Below are positions 8,101 to 15,039 of a stretch of DNA of 41,918 nt, piece by piece (positions within the stretch are counted from its first letter, which is position 1; each line of letters opens with the position of its first letter). The DNA is from an uncultured Clostridia bacterium (GTDB lineage Bacteria > Bacillota > Clostridia > TANB77 > CAG-508). The DNA is taken from positions 68,274 through 110,191 of the forward strand of contig CALYAA010000002.1 in NCBI GenBank assembly GCA_944393385.1, in the 5' to 3' direction. The notes beneath the pieces are model-generated. The model ran no database searches and was not told the origin of the DNA. It worked only from the letters and a program-made list of their open reading frames with translations. Made by a program: the position numbers and the translations under genes.

Positions 8101-9707
8101 AATTAACTAATATCGTAAAATATATTTATGAAGTAGGTAAAAAAGAAAATATTAAATTAAAACCATTATGGTTAGAGAATATTCCTGCTGTAATTTTCTT
8201 ATCAGATATAAAAAGAAAATATAATATTTTAAAAAATTCAAATAATATAACAGCAACAATAGGAGAATATGATGATCCATATAATCAACAACAAGGACCA
8301 GTTGAATTAGACTTTAATAAACAAGGAAATATCGTAATATATGGAAATGCAGAAAGTGGTAAAGAAACATTAATAAGTACAATGATATATGATTTAATAA
8401 CAACATATAGTGTAAATGATATTCAAATATATATATTAGATTTTGGAAGTGAATCATTAAAAATATTTAAAGATGCTCCACATGTTGGAGATGTTGTACT
8501 TAATACAGATACAGAAAAAATAAATAGATTATTTGAAATGCTTCGAGCAGAAATGAAAAAAAGAACAAAAATATTATCTAATTATGATGGAAATATACGT
8601 CTGTATATAAAAAATACTGGAGATGTTATGCCACAAATTGCAATTATAATCAATAATTATGAAGGTTTTATTGATAAATTTGGAGATAAATTTGATGATG
8701 TTTTACTTACTCTTTGTAGAGATGGTACTAAATATGGGATAATATTTGTATTAACTGCAAGTACATATAATAGTATAAGATATAGATTATCACAAAATTT
8801 TAGACAAAAAGTTGCATTACAATTAAATAATGAAGATGACTTTATGAATATATTAGAAGGGGTTAAGAGAAAAAGACCTGCACATTTATTTGGAAGAGGA
8901 TTAATAAAATACAATGATATATTTGAATTTCAAACAGCAAGAATTTGTGAATCAGAAAAATGGAATGTATTTATAAAAGAAAAAATTAGAAAATTAAATG
9001 AAAAATATATTATTAAAGCAAAATCAATTCCTATATTACCAGCTCAAATAAAAATTGATGATGTCAAAGAACAAATAAACCAATTAGAAAAACTACCTAT
9101 TGGAATGTTTAAATCAAATTTAAATATAGCAACATATGATTTTAAAAATAATTTTATTAATATTATTACTGCTAAGAGCATAGAAAATGCTACAGAATTT
9201 GTAACACATTTATGTGAAGAATTTAAACTTATTAAAAATGTTACAGCTACAATATTTGATGCAGAAGGCATAATACAAGAAAAAAGAAAAAATTTGCAAA
9301 CAGATTATTATAATTATATATCAAACATGCAAACAGATTTAAACAAAGGAAAACATAATATTTGTATAATTATTGGAATTGATAAATTTTTATTAAATGT
9401 AGAAAAAGAATTTAACTCAGACTTAAAAAAAGCAGACGAAGCAGAAAATTATTCTTTTTTAATTGTTGATAGTGTATTTAAATTAAAAAATCATGAATTT
9501 GATGATTGGTATAAAAATTATGTTTCAAAAGATAAAGGAATTTGGGTAGGAAATGGTATAAGTGATCAATATTTAATTCGTTTAAATTCTAGTAATAGAA
9601 ATATAATTAACAATTGTGGAGATAGTTTTGGATATATAATAAATCAAGAAGAAGCTACAATGGTAAAGCTTTTGGGTATAAAGGAATTAGGTGAAGAAAA
9701 TGGATAA
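5130..9707 (+). CDS. essC: EssC-like T7SS motor: FHA domain + membrane segments + FtsK/SpoIIIE ATPase domains
   Basis: 1525 residues. The N-terminal half contains an FHA domain (about 120-195: IGQDSSCDI and YGTNYGTFLNDV), then two adjacent membrane helices at about 275-330 followed by a very basic stretch. The first FtsK/SpoIIIE ATPase has Walker A GSTGSGKS (727-734) and Walker B ending IICDE (about 844-848). The second has a degenerate P-loop GNAESGKE (1072-1079), with Glu where Ser/Thr is usual. A third, motif-poor ATPase-like region fills the C-terminus. This order is that of EssC/YukBA, the motor of T7SSb, about 1480-1500 residues long. Its stop overlaps the start of the EsaB-like gene. 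Only the first ATPase site looks fully competent. Confidence 0.9.
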   Translation: MILKLIGKDVLYKLKLSDEKNGNYWVMSDDGKKLVNVIGKDNEWVICSTEQAKILKVEAIKSFNISKVTKNSNNIISELVLKEKSIHYISLSSNPNELYVLLCEPIYEDDFIHIKAQNFQKIKIGQDSSCDIIYNNPLLKKVQALIFYNNEKLMLRDYGTNYGTFLNDVPVSNKLRLLFNGDLIYIMGLKIVIVGDNIFVNNPFNRVTYNKQKFQLINRERKILASIDKDSENANLFSEEDYFARAPRIINKIEKEKIKIEAPPQKQEKDDKPLIYTIGPSMAMGMVMVVSMMATISGLSSGTSSLRTTIISALMVFAMLIGMILFPILNNKYEKRRKRKREEKRQKKYKEYIDQKVQQIDDVMIKQKNILYNNYLSAEECAKIVLNKDSRLWERRRTDEDFLTIRLGIGDVPIEADIEYPDKEFSLEDDNLLELINTVANKSKMIKDVPITVSLTSKNIAALIVEKDDRTTEKFVQNLIMQLVALHSYVDLKLVFFLKKEKNIKWEYMKTLPHIWDEYKNIRFWADEYEDMKQVSLYLETEFNNRKQYGNKYDYKSFSPYYLIITDDYKTVENLKIVSDLLNSKINLGFGLFCVTDNLLHLPNECQLFINIQKNSGKLFENEITATTEKEFYFDTSFTFFFENIGQILSNIPIKLDKISNFSLPETYTFLEMYDAGRIEQLNVLPRWRNNDSTKSLKAPIGIDTSGNIIELDIHEKAHGPHGLIAGSTGSGKSELIITYILSLAVNYNPNDLAIILIDYKGGGLAGAFQKGNVKLPHIIGVITNIDEFGLQRSLVSIQSELRKRQKKFNQAREITEEGTIDIYKYQKLYHDGIVEDPIPHLLIICDEFAELKQQQPDFMDELISVARIGRSLGVHLILATQKPAGVVNDQIRSNSKFGICLKVQDRQDSMDVIKRPDAADLKNTGQFYLQVGNNEYFVLGQSAWSGASYEPSDIIKKNVDNSMEVISNIGSIIKKVDNTKKFQGKKQGEQLTNIVKYIYEVGKKENIKLKPLWLENIPAVIFLSDIKRKYNILKNSNNITATIGEYDDPYNQQQGPVELDFNKQGNIVIYGNAESGKETLISTMIYDLITTYSVNDIQIYILDFGSESLKIFKDAPHVGDVVLNTDTEKINRLFEMLRAEMKKRTKILSNYDGNIRLYIKNTGDVMPQIAIIINNYEGFIDKFGDKFDDVLLTLCRDGTKYGIIFVLTASTYNSIRYRLSQNFRQKVALQLNNEDDFMNILEGVKRKRPAHLFGRGLIKYNDIFEFQTARICESEKWNVFIKEKIRKLNEKYIIKAKSIPILPAQIKIDDVKEQINQLEKLPIGMFKSNLNIATYDFKNNFINIITAKSIENATEFVTHLCEEFKLIKNVTATIFDAEGIIQEKRKNLQTDYYNYISNMQTDLNKGKHNICIIIGIDKFLLNVEKEFNSDLKKADEAENYSFLIVDSVFKLKNHEFDDWYKNYVSKDKGIWVGNGISDQYLIRLNSSNRNIINNCGDSFGYIINQEEATMVKLLGIKELGEENG

Positions 9708-9951
9708 AATATTAGTAAAAGTTTATATACCTATGCTAGGTGAAAACTATGATGTTTGGATTCCATATAATAAAAAAATATATGAAGTAATTGGTTTGTT
9801 AGTAAATGCAGTAAATGATTTGAACAATCAAAAATATAATCCTGTTAGAATTCCAATATTATATGATAAGCAGACTGGTGAAGAATATGATATAAATGCA
9901 AGTTTAAAAGATACAAAAATAAGAAATGGTACTGAAATGATATTAATATAA
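9700..9951 (+). CDS. EsaB/YukD-like ubiquitin-fold protein of T7SS
   Basis: 83 residues from ATG 9700, 5 nt after AGGTGA; an in-frame GTG at 9691 is less likely. It overlaps the EssC-like gene by 8 nt, indicating translational coupling. The sequence begins DKILVKVYIPMLGENYDVWIP and continues with a helix, then LYDKQTGEEYD and a final beta strand. This is the beta-grasp fold and length of YukD/EsaB, a small ubiquitin-like regulator encoded in T7SSb operons. No C-terminal Gly-Gly is present, as usual for this family. Its place next to the motor gene supports the call. Confidence 0.85.
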   Translation: MDKILVKVYIPMLGENYDVWIPYNKKIYEVIGLLVNAVNDLNNQKYNPVRIPILYDKQTGEEYDINASLKDTKIRNGTEMILI

Positions 9952-10038
9952 ACAATACTATTAACACTAAAATTTATCAAAAAAGATTTGCTCAAATTGC
10001 TACAAATGTATGCAAGTTAGAAAGGAATGAAATTTATA

Positions 10039-10875
10039 ATGGAAACATTAAAAGATAATAATGCAGTTCAATTTAATTCTAATTCTAATATTAATATTAA
10101 TATAAATGAATTATTAATGGATAATAAAAAATTGATTTCATTTATAGGCTCAAGACAAAGTGGAACCACATTTCTTATAAATAATGTTTCTTTAATATTA
10201 GCAAGAAAAAATATAAGTGTTGGAATTTTAGATTTAACATCTAATAAATCATTATATTATATTTTTACGAAAAATAAAGAATCAATAAGAGAAGAAGTTA
10301 AAAATACTTTAAAAAATTTGAATGATGGAAATCCAAAAGGAATAGAGGTAGAAAGTAATTTAACTGTTTATACAGATTTACCAAGAGAAAAAGATGAAAA
10401 CTTAAAAATAGAAAAAATATTAGAAACATTATTAAAAAAACATCAAATTGTAATTTTTGATACAGATTTCACAACAGATATTAGTTATTTTAAATATTCT
10501 GAACAAATATATTTAGTACAAACAATGGATATTTTAACAATTAGACCATTAACAGAATTTTTGTCTAAACTAAAATCGCAAAATGCTATGAATAGTGAAA
10601 AATTAAGAATTATACTAAACAAATTTATTGAATTAAATGATATTACAATAAAAGATTTAATTGGAGGTTTAGCATTTTACAATGATACATCTATGGCATA
10701 TATGCAACAACTATTCGAAAAAAATGGAATGAAATATACAACAATTCCATTTGACCAATCTGCTTATGAAATTTATTTACAAGATGTTGTAAAATATAAT
10801 ATTTCAATAGATAAGTATAATGAAGAATTTAGGTATTATTTAGAAAGATTAGCTAATGATATTATGCTAGAATAA
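10039..10875 (+). CDS. ParA/MinD-like P-loop protein with an altered Walker A
   Basis: 278 residues from ATG 10039, 12 nt after AAAGGA; the ATG at 10027 abuts the SD. After an Asn-rich N-terminus, the first strand and loop read FIGSRQSGTTFL (residues 35-46). This has the position and shape of a Walker A, but Thr stands where the invariant Lys should be. The expected following strand (GILDLT), a Walker B-like IVIFDTDF and a later switch-like strand IYLVQTMD match MinD/ParA/CpsD-type SIMIBI proteins. MinD-like proteins (such as EspI) are known beside some T7SS. Loss of the lysine suggests weak or absent ATP hydrolysis, perhaps a scaffold or regulator. Placement 3' of esaB points to a role in the same machine. 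Confidence 0.65.
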   Translation: METLKDNNAVQFNSNSNINININELLMDNKKLISFIGSRQSGTTFLINNVSLILARKNISVGILDLTSNKSLYYIFTKNKESIREEVKNTLKNLNDGNPKGIEVESNLTVYTDLPREKDENLKIEKILETLLKKHQIVIFDTDFTTDISYFKYSEQIYLVQTMDILTIRPLTEFLSKLKSQNAMNSEKLRIILNKFIELNDITIKDLIGGLAFYNDTSMAYMQQLFEKNGMKYTTIPFDQSAYEIYLQDVVKYNISIDKYNEEFRYYLERLANDIMLE

Positions 10876-10900
10876 AAGAAGAAAGGAAGGGTGTTTTTAT

Positions 10901-11083
10901 ATGATAAAAGATGATTTTTATACAAATAGAATAAATAAAAAGTGTGCTAGAATAGATGGACAAAGTAAACTAAAAGGAGTTGCTTTTACAAAATTAATTG
11001 AAAAATCAAATGAGATAATAGATAATACAAATTCAAATAAAGATAGTACAATTGAAAACGTAAATGGGATAAGAAAAGTTTAA
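10901..11083 (+). CDS. Unknown 60-residue protein closing the T7SS-like locus
   Basis: ATG 10901 follows the strong SD GAAAGGAAGGG. The product is 60 residues, polar and basic at the N-terminus (DDFYTNRINKKCARIDGQSK), with one Cys, a short helix, then an Asn/Ser-rich tail. There is no membrane segment. It starts 25 nt after the ParA-like gene and is followed by a terminator, so it is the last gene of the unit. No family is recognised; a small adaptor is possible. Confidence 0.5.
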   Translation: MIKDDFYTNRINKKCARIDGQSKLKGVAFTKLIEKSNEIIDNTNSNKDSTIENVNGIRKV

Positions 11084-11106
11084 TCATCACTGCTTTTATG
11101 TTCATT

Positions 11107-11172
11107 GAGGTGGGCTTATTTTACATTTTCTCTGTTTATAATATTTTGTAAGCCCACTTCATTGTTTGTGTA
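11107..11172 (+). terminator. Terminator between the T7SS-like unit and spoIVA (convergent)
   Basis: 12-bp GC-rich stem GAGGTGGGCTTA (11107-11118)/TAAGCCCACTTC (11149-11160) with one G-U pair and a 30-nt loop, followed by a T-rich stretch. It lies between convergent genes and may serve both strands. Confidence 0.65.
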
Positions 11173-11177
11173 TTATT

Positions 11178-12656
11178 TTACAATATAATGCAAATTAAAC
11201 CACCAGATCCTTCGTTTACAATACGTTCTAGAGTTTCTTGTAATTTCATTTGAGCTTCTTCTGGCATTTTAGCAAGTTTAGTTTGTAAGCCTTCATTAAC
11301 AAGTTCATGTAAACTCTTTCCAAAAATATTTGAATTCCAAATACTTGTTGGGTCATTTTCAAATCCAGATAATAGGTAATTGACAAGTTCTTCTGATTGC
11401 TTTTCAGAACCAACAATTGGAGAAACTTCAGTTTCAATATTAGCACGAATTAAATGTATTGAAGGAGCTGTTGCACGAAGCCTTACACCAAATCTAGAAC
11501 CTTGTTTAACCATTTCTGGTTCTTCAAGAACGAGTTCATCAATTGATGGTGTAACAATACCATAGCCTTTTGCTTTTACTTCTTCTAGTGCACCTGCAAT
11601 TTTATCATATTTATTCTTAGTGTCTGATAACATACGCATGATTGAAAATAATTCACCTTCATTTGTTATTTCAATTCCAGTTATTTCTGAAAGAACTTCG
11701 TAAAATAATTCATTTTTTAAATTAATTGTAATACAAACCTTACCAGTACCAAGCATTATATTATCAATAAAAGTTTTTGAAATAATGTCTGTTGATTCAA
11801 TTGTTGAAATACAATTAGAAATGTCTTTTAATGCAGAAACATCTATAAATGCATTTTTTATTTGTTCAAATAATTTTAATTTTAGTGGATGATTATAATC
11901 TAAACCATTTACCCATTTTGGAAAATTGATTCTTATTTCTTCAACTGGAAATTCATACAATAAGCTTGCAAACATTGAATTAATATCTTCAGCAGTTAGT
12001 TCTTCACAATTAATTGGCATAACTTTTGTATGATATTTATCAGATAGTTGAATAGAAAGTTGTTTTGCTTCAGGTGCACTTGGATTTACAGTATTTAATA
12101 AGATTATAAAAGGTTTATGTAATGTGCGAAGTTCATTTACAACTCGTTCTTCTGCTTTAATGTAATCATCACGAGGAATGTCTGTTATTGATCCATCTGT
12201 TGTAATTAAAATGCCGATTGTAGAATGTTCTTCAATAACTTTCTTTGTTCCAATTTCTGCCGCTGTTTCAAATGGGATTTCTTCCTCAGACCAAGGTGTT
12301 TTGACCATTCTTGGCATATTATCTTCTAAATAGCCAATTGCATTATCAACTAAATATCCAACACAATCAACTAGACGAGTTTTTAATTTTAAATTTTTAT
12401 CTATTGTAATTTCTACAGCCTCATTAGGTACGAACTTTGGCTCAGTAGTCATTATGGTACGACCTCCAGCACTTTGTGGGAGCTCATCTTTAGCTCTTTC
12501 TTTTTTGTATTCATTATCAATATTAGGAATAACAAGTAAATCCATAAATTTTTTTATAAATGTAGATTTACCAGTCCTTACTGGACCTACTACTCCAATA
12601 TAAATGTCTCCATCAGTTCGTTTGGCTATATCTTGATATAAGCCTACATTTTCCAT
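11178..12656 (-). CDS. spoIVA: Stage IV sporulation protein A (spore coat morphogenetic ATPase)
   Basis: 492 residues, the length of B. subtilis SpoIVA. It has the signature N-terminus MENVGLYQDIAKRTDGDIYI followed by Walker A GPVRTGKS (24-31), the conserved region near TEPKFVPNEAVEI, and the short hydrophobic C-terminus ending GGLICIIL. SpoIVA polymerises with ATP hydrolysis on the forespore outer membrane and forms the base of the spore coat. A strong SD (AGGAGG on the minus strand) precedes the start at 12656, and a SigE-like promoter lies about 60-90 nt upstream. It is transcribed alone, opposite to its neighbours. Confidence 0.97.
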   Translation of the reverse strand: MENVGLYQDIAKRTDGDIYIGVVGPVRTGKSTFIKKFMDLLVIPNIDNEYKKERAKDELPQSAGGRTIMTTEPKFVPNEAVEITIDKNLKLKTRLVDCVGYLVDNAIGYLEDNMPRMVKTPWSEEEIPFETAAEIGTKKVIEEHSTIGILITTDGSITDIPRDDYIKAEERVVNELRTLHKPFIILLNTVNPSAPEAKQLSIQLSDKYHTKVMPINCEELTAEDINSMFASLLYEFPVEEIRINFPKWVNGLDYNHPLKLKLFEQIKNAFIDVSALKDISNCISTIESTDIISKTFIDNIMLGTGKVCITINLKNELFYEVLSEITGIEITNEGELFSIMRMLSDTKNKYDKIAGALEEVKAKGYGIVTPSIDELVLEEPEMVKQGSRFGVRLRATAPSIHLIRANIETEVSPIVGSEKQSEELVNYLLSGFENDPTSIWNSNIFGKSLHELVNEGLQTKLAKMPEEAQMKLQETLERIVNEGSGGLICIIL

Positions 12657-12716
12657 TTAAATACCTCCTATACTATTCTAAAATTACTTTTGTTTAAGAC
12701 AAACTAAACTTTTACT

Positions 12717-12746
12717 AATATATATGGTAATTCTTAATAAATATGA
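12717..12746 (-). promoter_or_regulatory. SigE-type (mother-cell) promoter of spoIVA
   Basis: Read on the minus strand: -35 TCATATT (12746-12740), 13-nt spacer, -10 CATATATATT (12726-12717). This matches the SigE pattern (K-M-ATATT, 13-15 nt, CATA-x-A-x-T). It predicts a leader of about 55 nt before the spoIVA start. SigE control of spoIVA is established in Bacillus. Confidence 0.65.
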
Positions 12747-12768
12747 TAAATCTTGCAAAAAAAAAAAA

Positions 12769-12802
12769 TATATGATAGAATAGGAACGTTAAGTATCATA
12801 TA
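12769..12802. promoter_or_regulatory. 9-bp inverted repeat upstream of the pyrophosphorylase gene
   Basis: TATATGATA (12769-12777) and TATCATATA (12794-12802) are perfect inverted copies with a 16-nt gap, in the divergent region between spoIVA and the next gene. It could be an operator or simply AT-rich chance. Confidence 0.3.
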
Positions 12803-12923
12803 ATAAAATAGGGAGAAGATTTAAAATATAGTATAATGATTATTATTTAGAAAGGTAAAAAAATTAAAATAAGTAATTTACTATATTTTAAAACTATGCA
12901 AAAAATTAAAAAGGAGAATAAAA

Positions 12924-14183
12924 ATGGATAAAAGACAAGAAATATTTGACTTATTAAAGGAATATAACCAAGAACATATAATAAAATATTTTGATAAATT
13001 AAATGAAAAAAAACAGGAAGAATTAATAAAACAAATTCAAAAAATAGATTTACATGAAATAACAGAACTATATAATAGTACAAAAAGACCAATTGAATTT
13101 AAAGAAAGTAAAATAGAGGCTTTAAAATATTTAGACAAAGCAAAACTTACAAAAGAACAAAAAGCAAAATTTGATAACTTAGGTAAACAAGTTGTAAAAA
13201 ATGGTGAATATGCCGTTGTTACAATGGCAGGAGGTCAAGGAACGAGACTTGGACATAATGGTCCTAAAGGAACATTTAAACTAGATGTATATGGTAAAGG
13301 AAAATATTTATTTGAAATATTAGTTGATAACTTAAAAGAAGCAAATAAAAAATATGGTATAACAATAAATTGGTATATTATGACAAGTAGAGAAAATAAT
13401 GAAGAGACAGTATTATTTTTAGAAAAAAATAATTATTTTGGATATGACAAAAATTTTGTAAAGATTTTTATGCAAAGCGAACTTCCTATTGTTGATGTAA
13501 ATGGAAAATTAATGATGGGAAAAGATTATAAAATAAAAGAAGCATCAGATGGAAATGGTGGTACATATTCTTCATTAAGAAGAAGCGGATGTTTAACAGA
13601 TATGAAAGAAAAAGGTATAAAATGGGTATTCATAGGGTCAGTAGATAATGCATTACTAAAAATGGTTGATGTTACATTACTTGGAATGGCAATATCAGAA
13701 GGAGTAGAAATTGCATCAAAGTCTGTAGTTAAAGCAAATCCACATGAAAAAGTTGGAGTATTTTGCAAAATGAATGGACATCCAAAGGTTATAGAATATT
13801 CAGAGCTACCAGTAAAGATGGCAGAAGAAATAGATGCTAATGGAGAATTAAAATTTGGAGAATCACATATTATGTGTAATTTATATACTATTGATGCAAT
13901 AGAAAAAATAAGTAAGGAAGTTTTGATATATCATAGTGCATTTAAAAAGAATTCATATATAGATATTGACGGAAAAGAAATCATTCCACAAGAACCAAAT
14001 TCTTATAAATTTGAATCATTTATCTTTGATGCCTTTGAATTTTTTGATGATATTGCAATTTTAAGAGGTAAAAGAGAAGATGATTTTGCACCAGTAAAAA
14101 ATGCAGAAGGAGTAGATAGTCCGAAAACAGCAAAAGAGCTTTATGAAAAATATTGGAATAAGAGAAAGAAAATAACAATATGA
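12924..14183 (+). CDS. Eukaryote-type UTP:sugar-1-phosphate uridylyltransferase (UDP-GlcNAc pyrophosphorylase family)
   Basis: 419 residues. The nucleotide-binding motif MAGGQGTRLG (101-110), followed by HNGPKGTF, is that of the UDPGP/UAP1 family: UTP + sugar-1-phosphate to UDP-sugar + pyrophosphate, usually GlcNAc-1-P. This differs from the bacterial GlmU N-terminal domain. Other family features are VFIGSVDNALLK and the late FESFIFDAFEFF region. The N-terminal helical extension is also typical. It lies 31 nt upstream of a left-handed beta-helix gene, so the two are likely co-expressed and may together replace bifunctional GlmU. Exact sugar specificity cannot be read by eye. Confidence 0.85.
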   Translation: MDKRQEIFDLLKEYNQEHIIKYFDKLNEKKQEELIKQIQKIDLHEITELYNSTKRPIEFKESKIEALKYLDKAKLTKEQKAKFDNLGKQVVKNGEYAVVTMAGGQGTRLGHNGPKGTFKLDVYGKGKYLFEILVDNLKEANKKYGITINWYIMTSRENNEETVLFLEKNNYFGYDKNFVKIFMQSELPIVDVNGKLMMGKDYKIKEASDGNGGTYSSLRRSGCLTDMKEKGIKWVFIGSVDNALLKMVDVTLLGMAISEGVEIASKSVVKANPHEKVGVFCKMNGHPKVIEYSELPVKMAEEIDANGELKFGESHIMCNLYTIDAIEKISKEVLIYHSAFKKNSYIDIDGKEIIPQEPNSYKFESFIFDAFEFFDDIAILRGKREDDFAPVKNAEGVDSPKTAKELYEKYWNKRKKITI

Positions 14184-14214
14184 TAAATAATAATGAAAAC
14201 GAGGAATCTATAAA

Positions 14215-14880
14215 ATGGAAGAATGTAAAATTAAAAATTTATATAATTTAGAACATACAATTGCAAAAGAACTTATGGAAAAATATGAATATCCATGGGA
14301 AGCTTTACCACATATTAATGATTTTATAATAGAGATTGGAAAAAAATTAGATGAAAAAATATATGAACAAAAGGGAGAGAACATTTGGATTGCTAAGTCT
14401 GCAAATGTATTTCCTTCTGCATATATAAAAGGACCTGTAATTATTGGAGAAAATGCTGAAATAAGACATTGTGCATTTATTAGAGGAAAAGCAATAATAG
14501 GAAATAATTGTGTTGTAGGAAATTCAACAGAATTGAAAAATGTAATATTATTTGATAATGTTCAAGTACCACATTACAATTATGTTGGAGATTCTATATT
14601 AGGATATAAATCTCATATGGGAGCTGGTTCTATAACATCAAATGTAAAATCTGATAAAAAATTAGTTATAATAAAAAATGAAAAGGAAAAAATAGAAACT
14701 GGTTTAAAAAAAGTTGGGGCTATGGTTGGAGACGAAGTTGAAGTTGGATGTGGTAGTATATTAAATCCAGGAACTGTTATTGGAATACATACAAATATTT
14801 ATCCATTATCTTCTGTAAGAGGATTTGTTCCAGCAAATTCAATATATAAAAACCAAAATGAAATAGTAAATAAGATTTGA
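14215..14880 (+). CDS. Left-handed beta-helix (hexapeptide repeat) protein, GlmU acetyltransferase-like
   Basis: 221 residues. An N-terminal helix (about 1-60) is followed by hexapeptide repeats with the [LIV]-G-x4 rhythm: IKGPVIIGENAEIRHCAFIR, GKAIIGNNCVVG, then VKSDK and VGCGSILNPGTVIG, ending VRGFVPANS. This resembles the C-terminal half of GlmU and the short proteins often annotated as UDP-GlcNAc pyrophosphorylase-like in Clostridia, but the GlmU uridylyltransferase domain is absent. The upstream gene supplies a UAP1-like enzyme. Inference: it provides acetylation of GlcN-1-P or another acyl/sugar-nucleotide step. A 17-bp tandem duplication (14863-14896) spans the stop codon region. Confidence 0.75.
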   Translation: MEECKIKNLYNLEHTIAKELMEKYEYPWEALPHINDFIIEIGKKLDEKIYEQKGENIWIAKSANVFPSAYIKGPVIIGENAEIRHCAFIRGKAIIGNNCVVGNSTELKNVILFDNVQVPHYNYVGDSILGYKSHMGAGSITSNVKSDKKLVIIKNEKEKIETGLKKVGAMVGDEVEVGCGSILNPGTVIGIHTNIYPLSSVRGFVPANSIYKNQNEIVNKI

Positions 14881-14896
14881 TAGTAAATAAGATATG
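14863..14896 (+). repeat. 17-bp tandem duplication across the stop codon
   Basis: Two consecutive copies of a 17-mer starting ATAGTAAATAAGAT differ at one base. The first copy encodes the last codons and contributes to the stop; the second is in the untranslated region. It looks like a recent slippage duplication, followed by low-complexity AT repeats up to about 15000. Confidence 0.7.
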
Positions 14897-15001
14897 AAAA
14901 ATTTTATTTTAAATAATTTTATAGTTTATATAAATTATATAATTTATATATAAACTATATATAAGCTATATATAAATCAATCTATATATATAAATTAAAG
15001 A

Positions 15002-15034
15002 AAGCTATTATTTTATAACAAAAAATAATAGCTT
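15002..15034. terminator. Bidirectional terminator between the beta-helix gene and mutS2
   Basis: The stem AAGCTATTATTTT/AAATAATAGCTT (15002-15034) with a short loop lies between two convergent genes, with T-rich flanks on both strands. It probably ends mutS2 transcription on the minus strand and could also serve the plus-strand gene. Confidence 0.6.
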
Positions 15035-15039
15035 ATATT

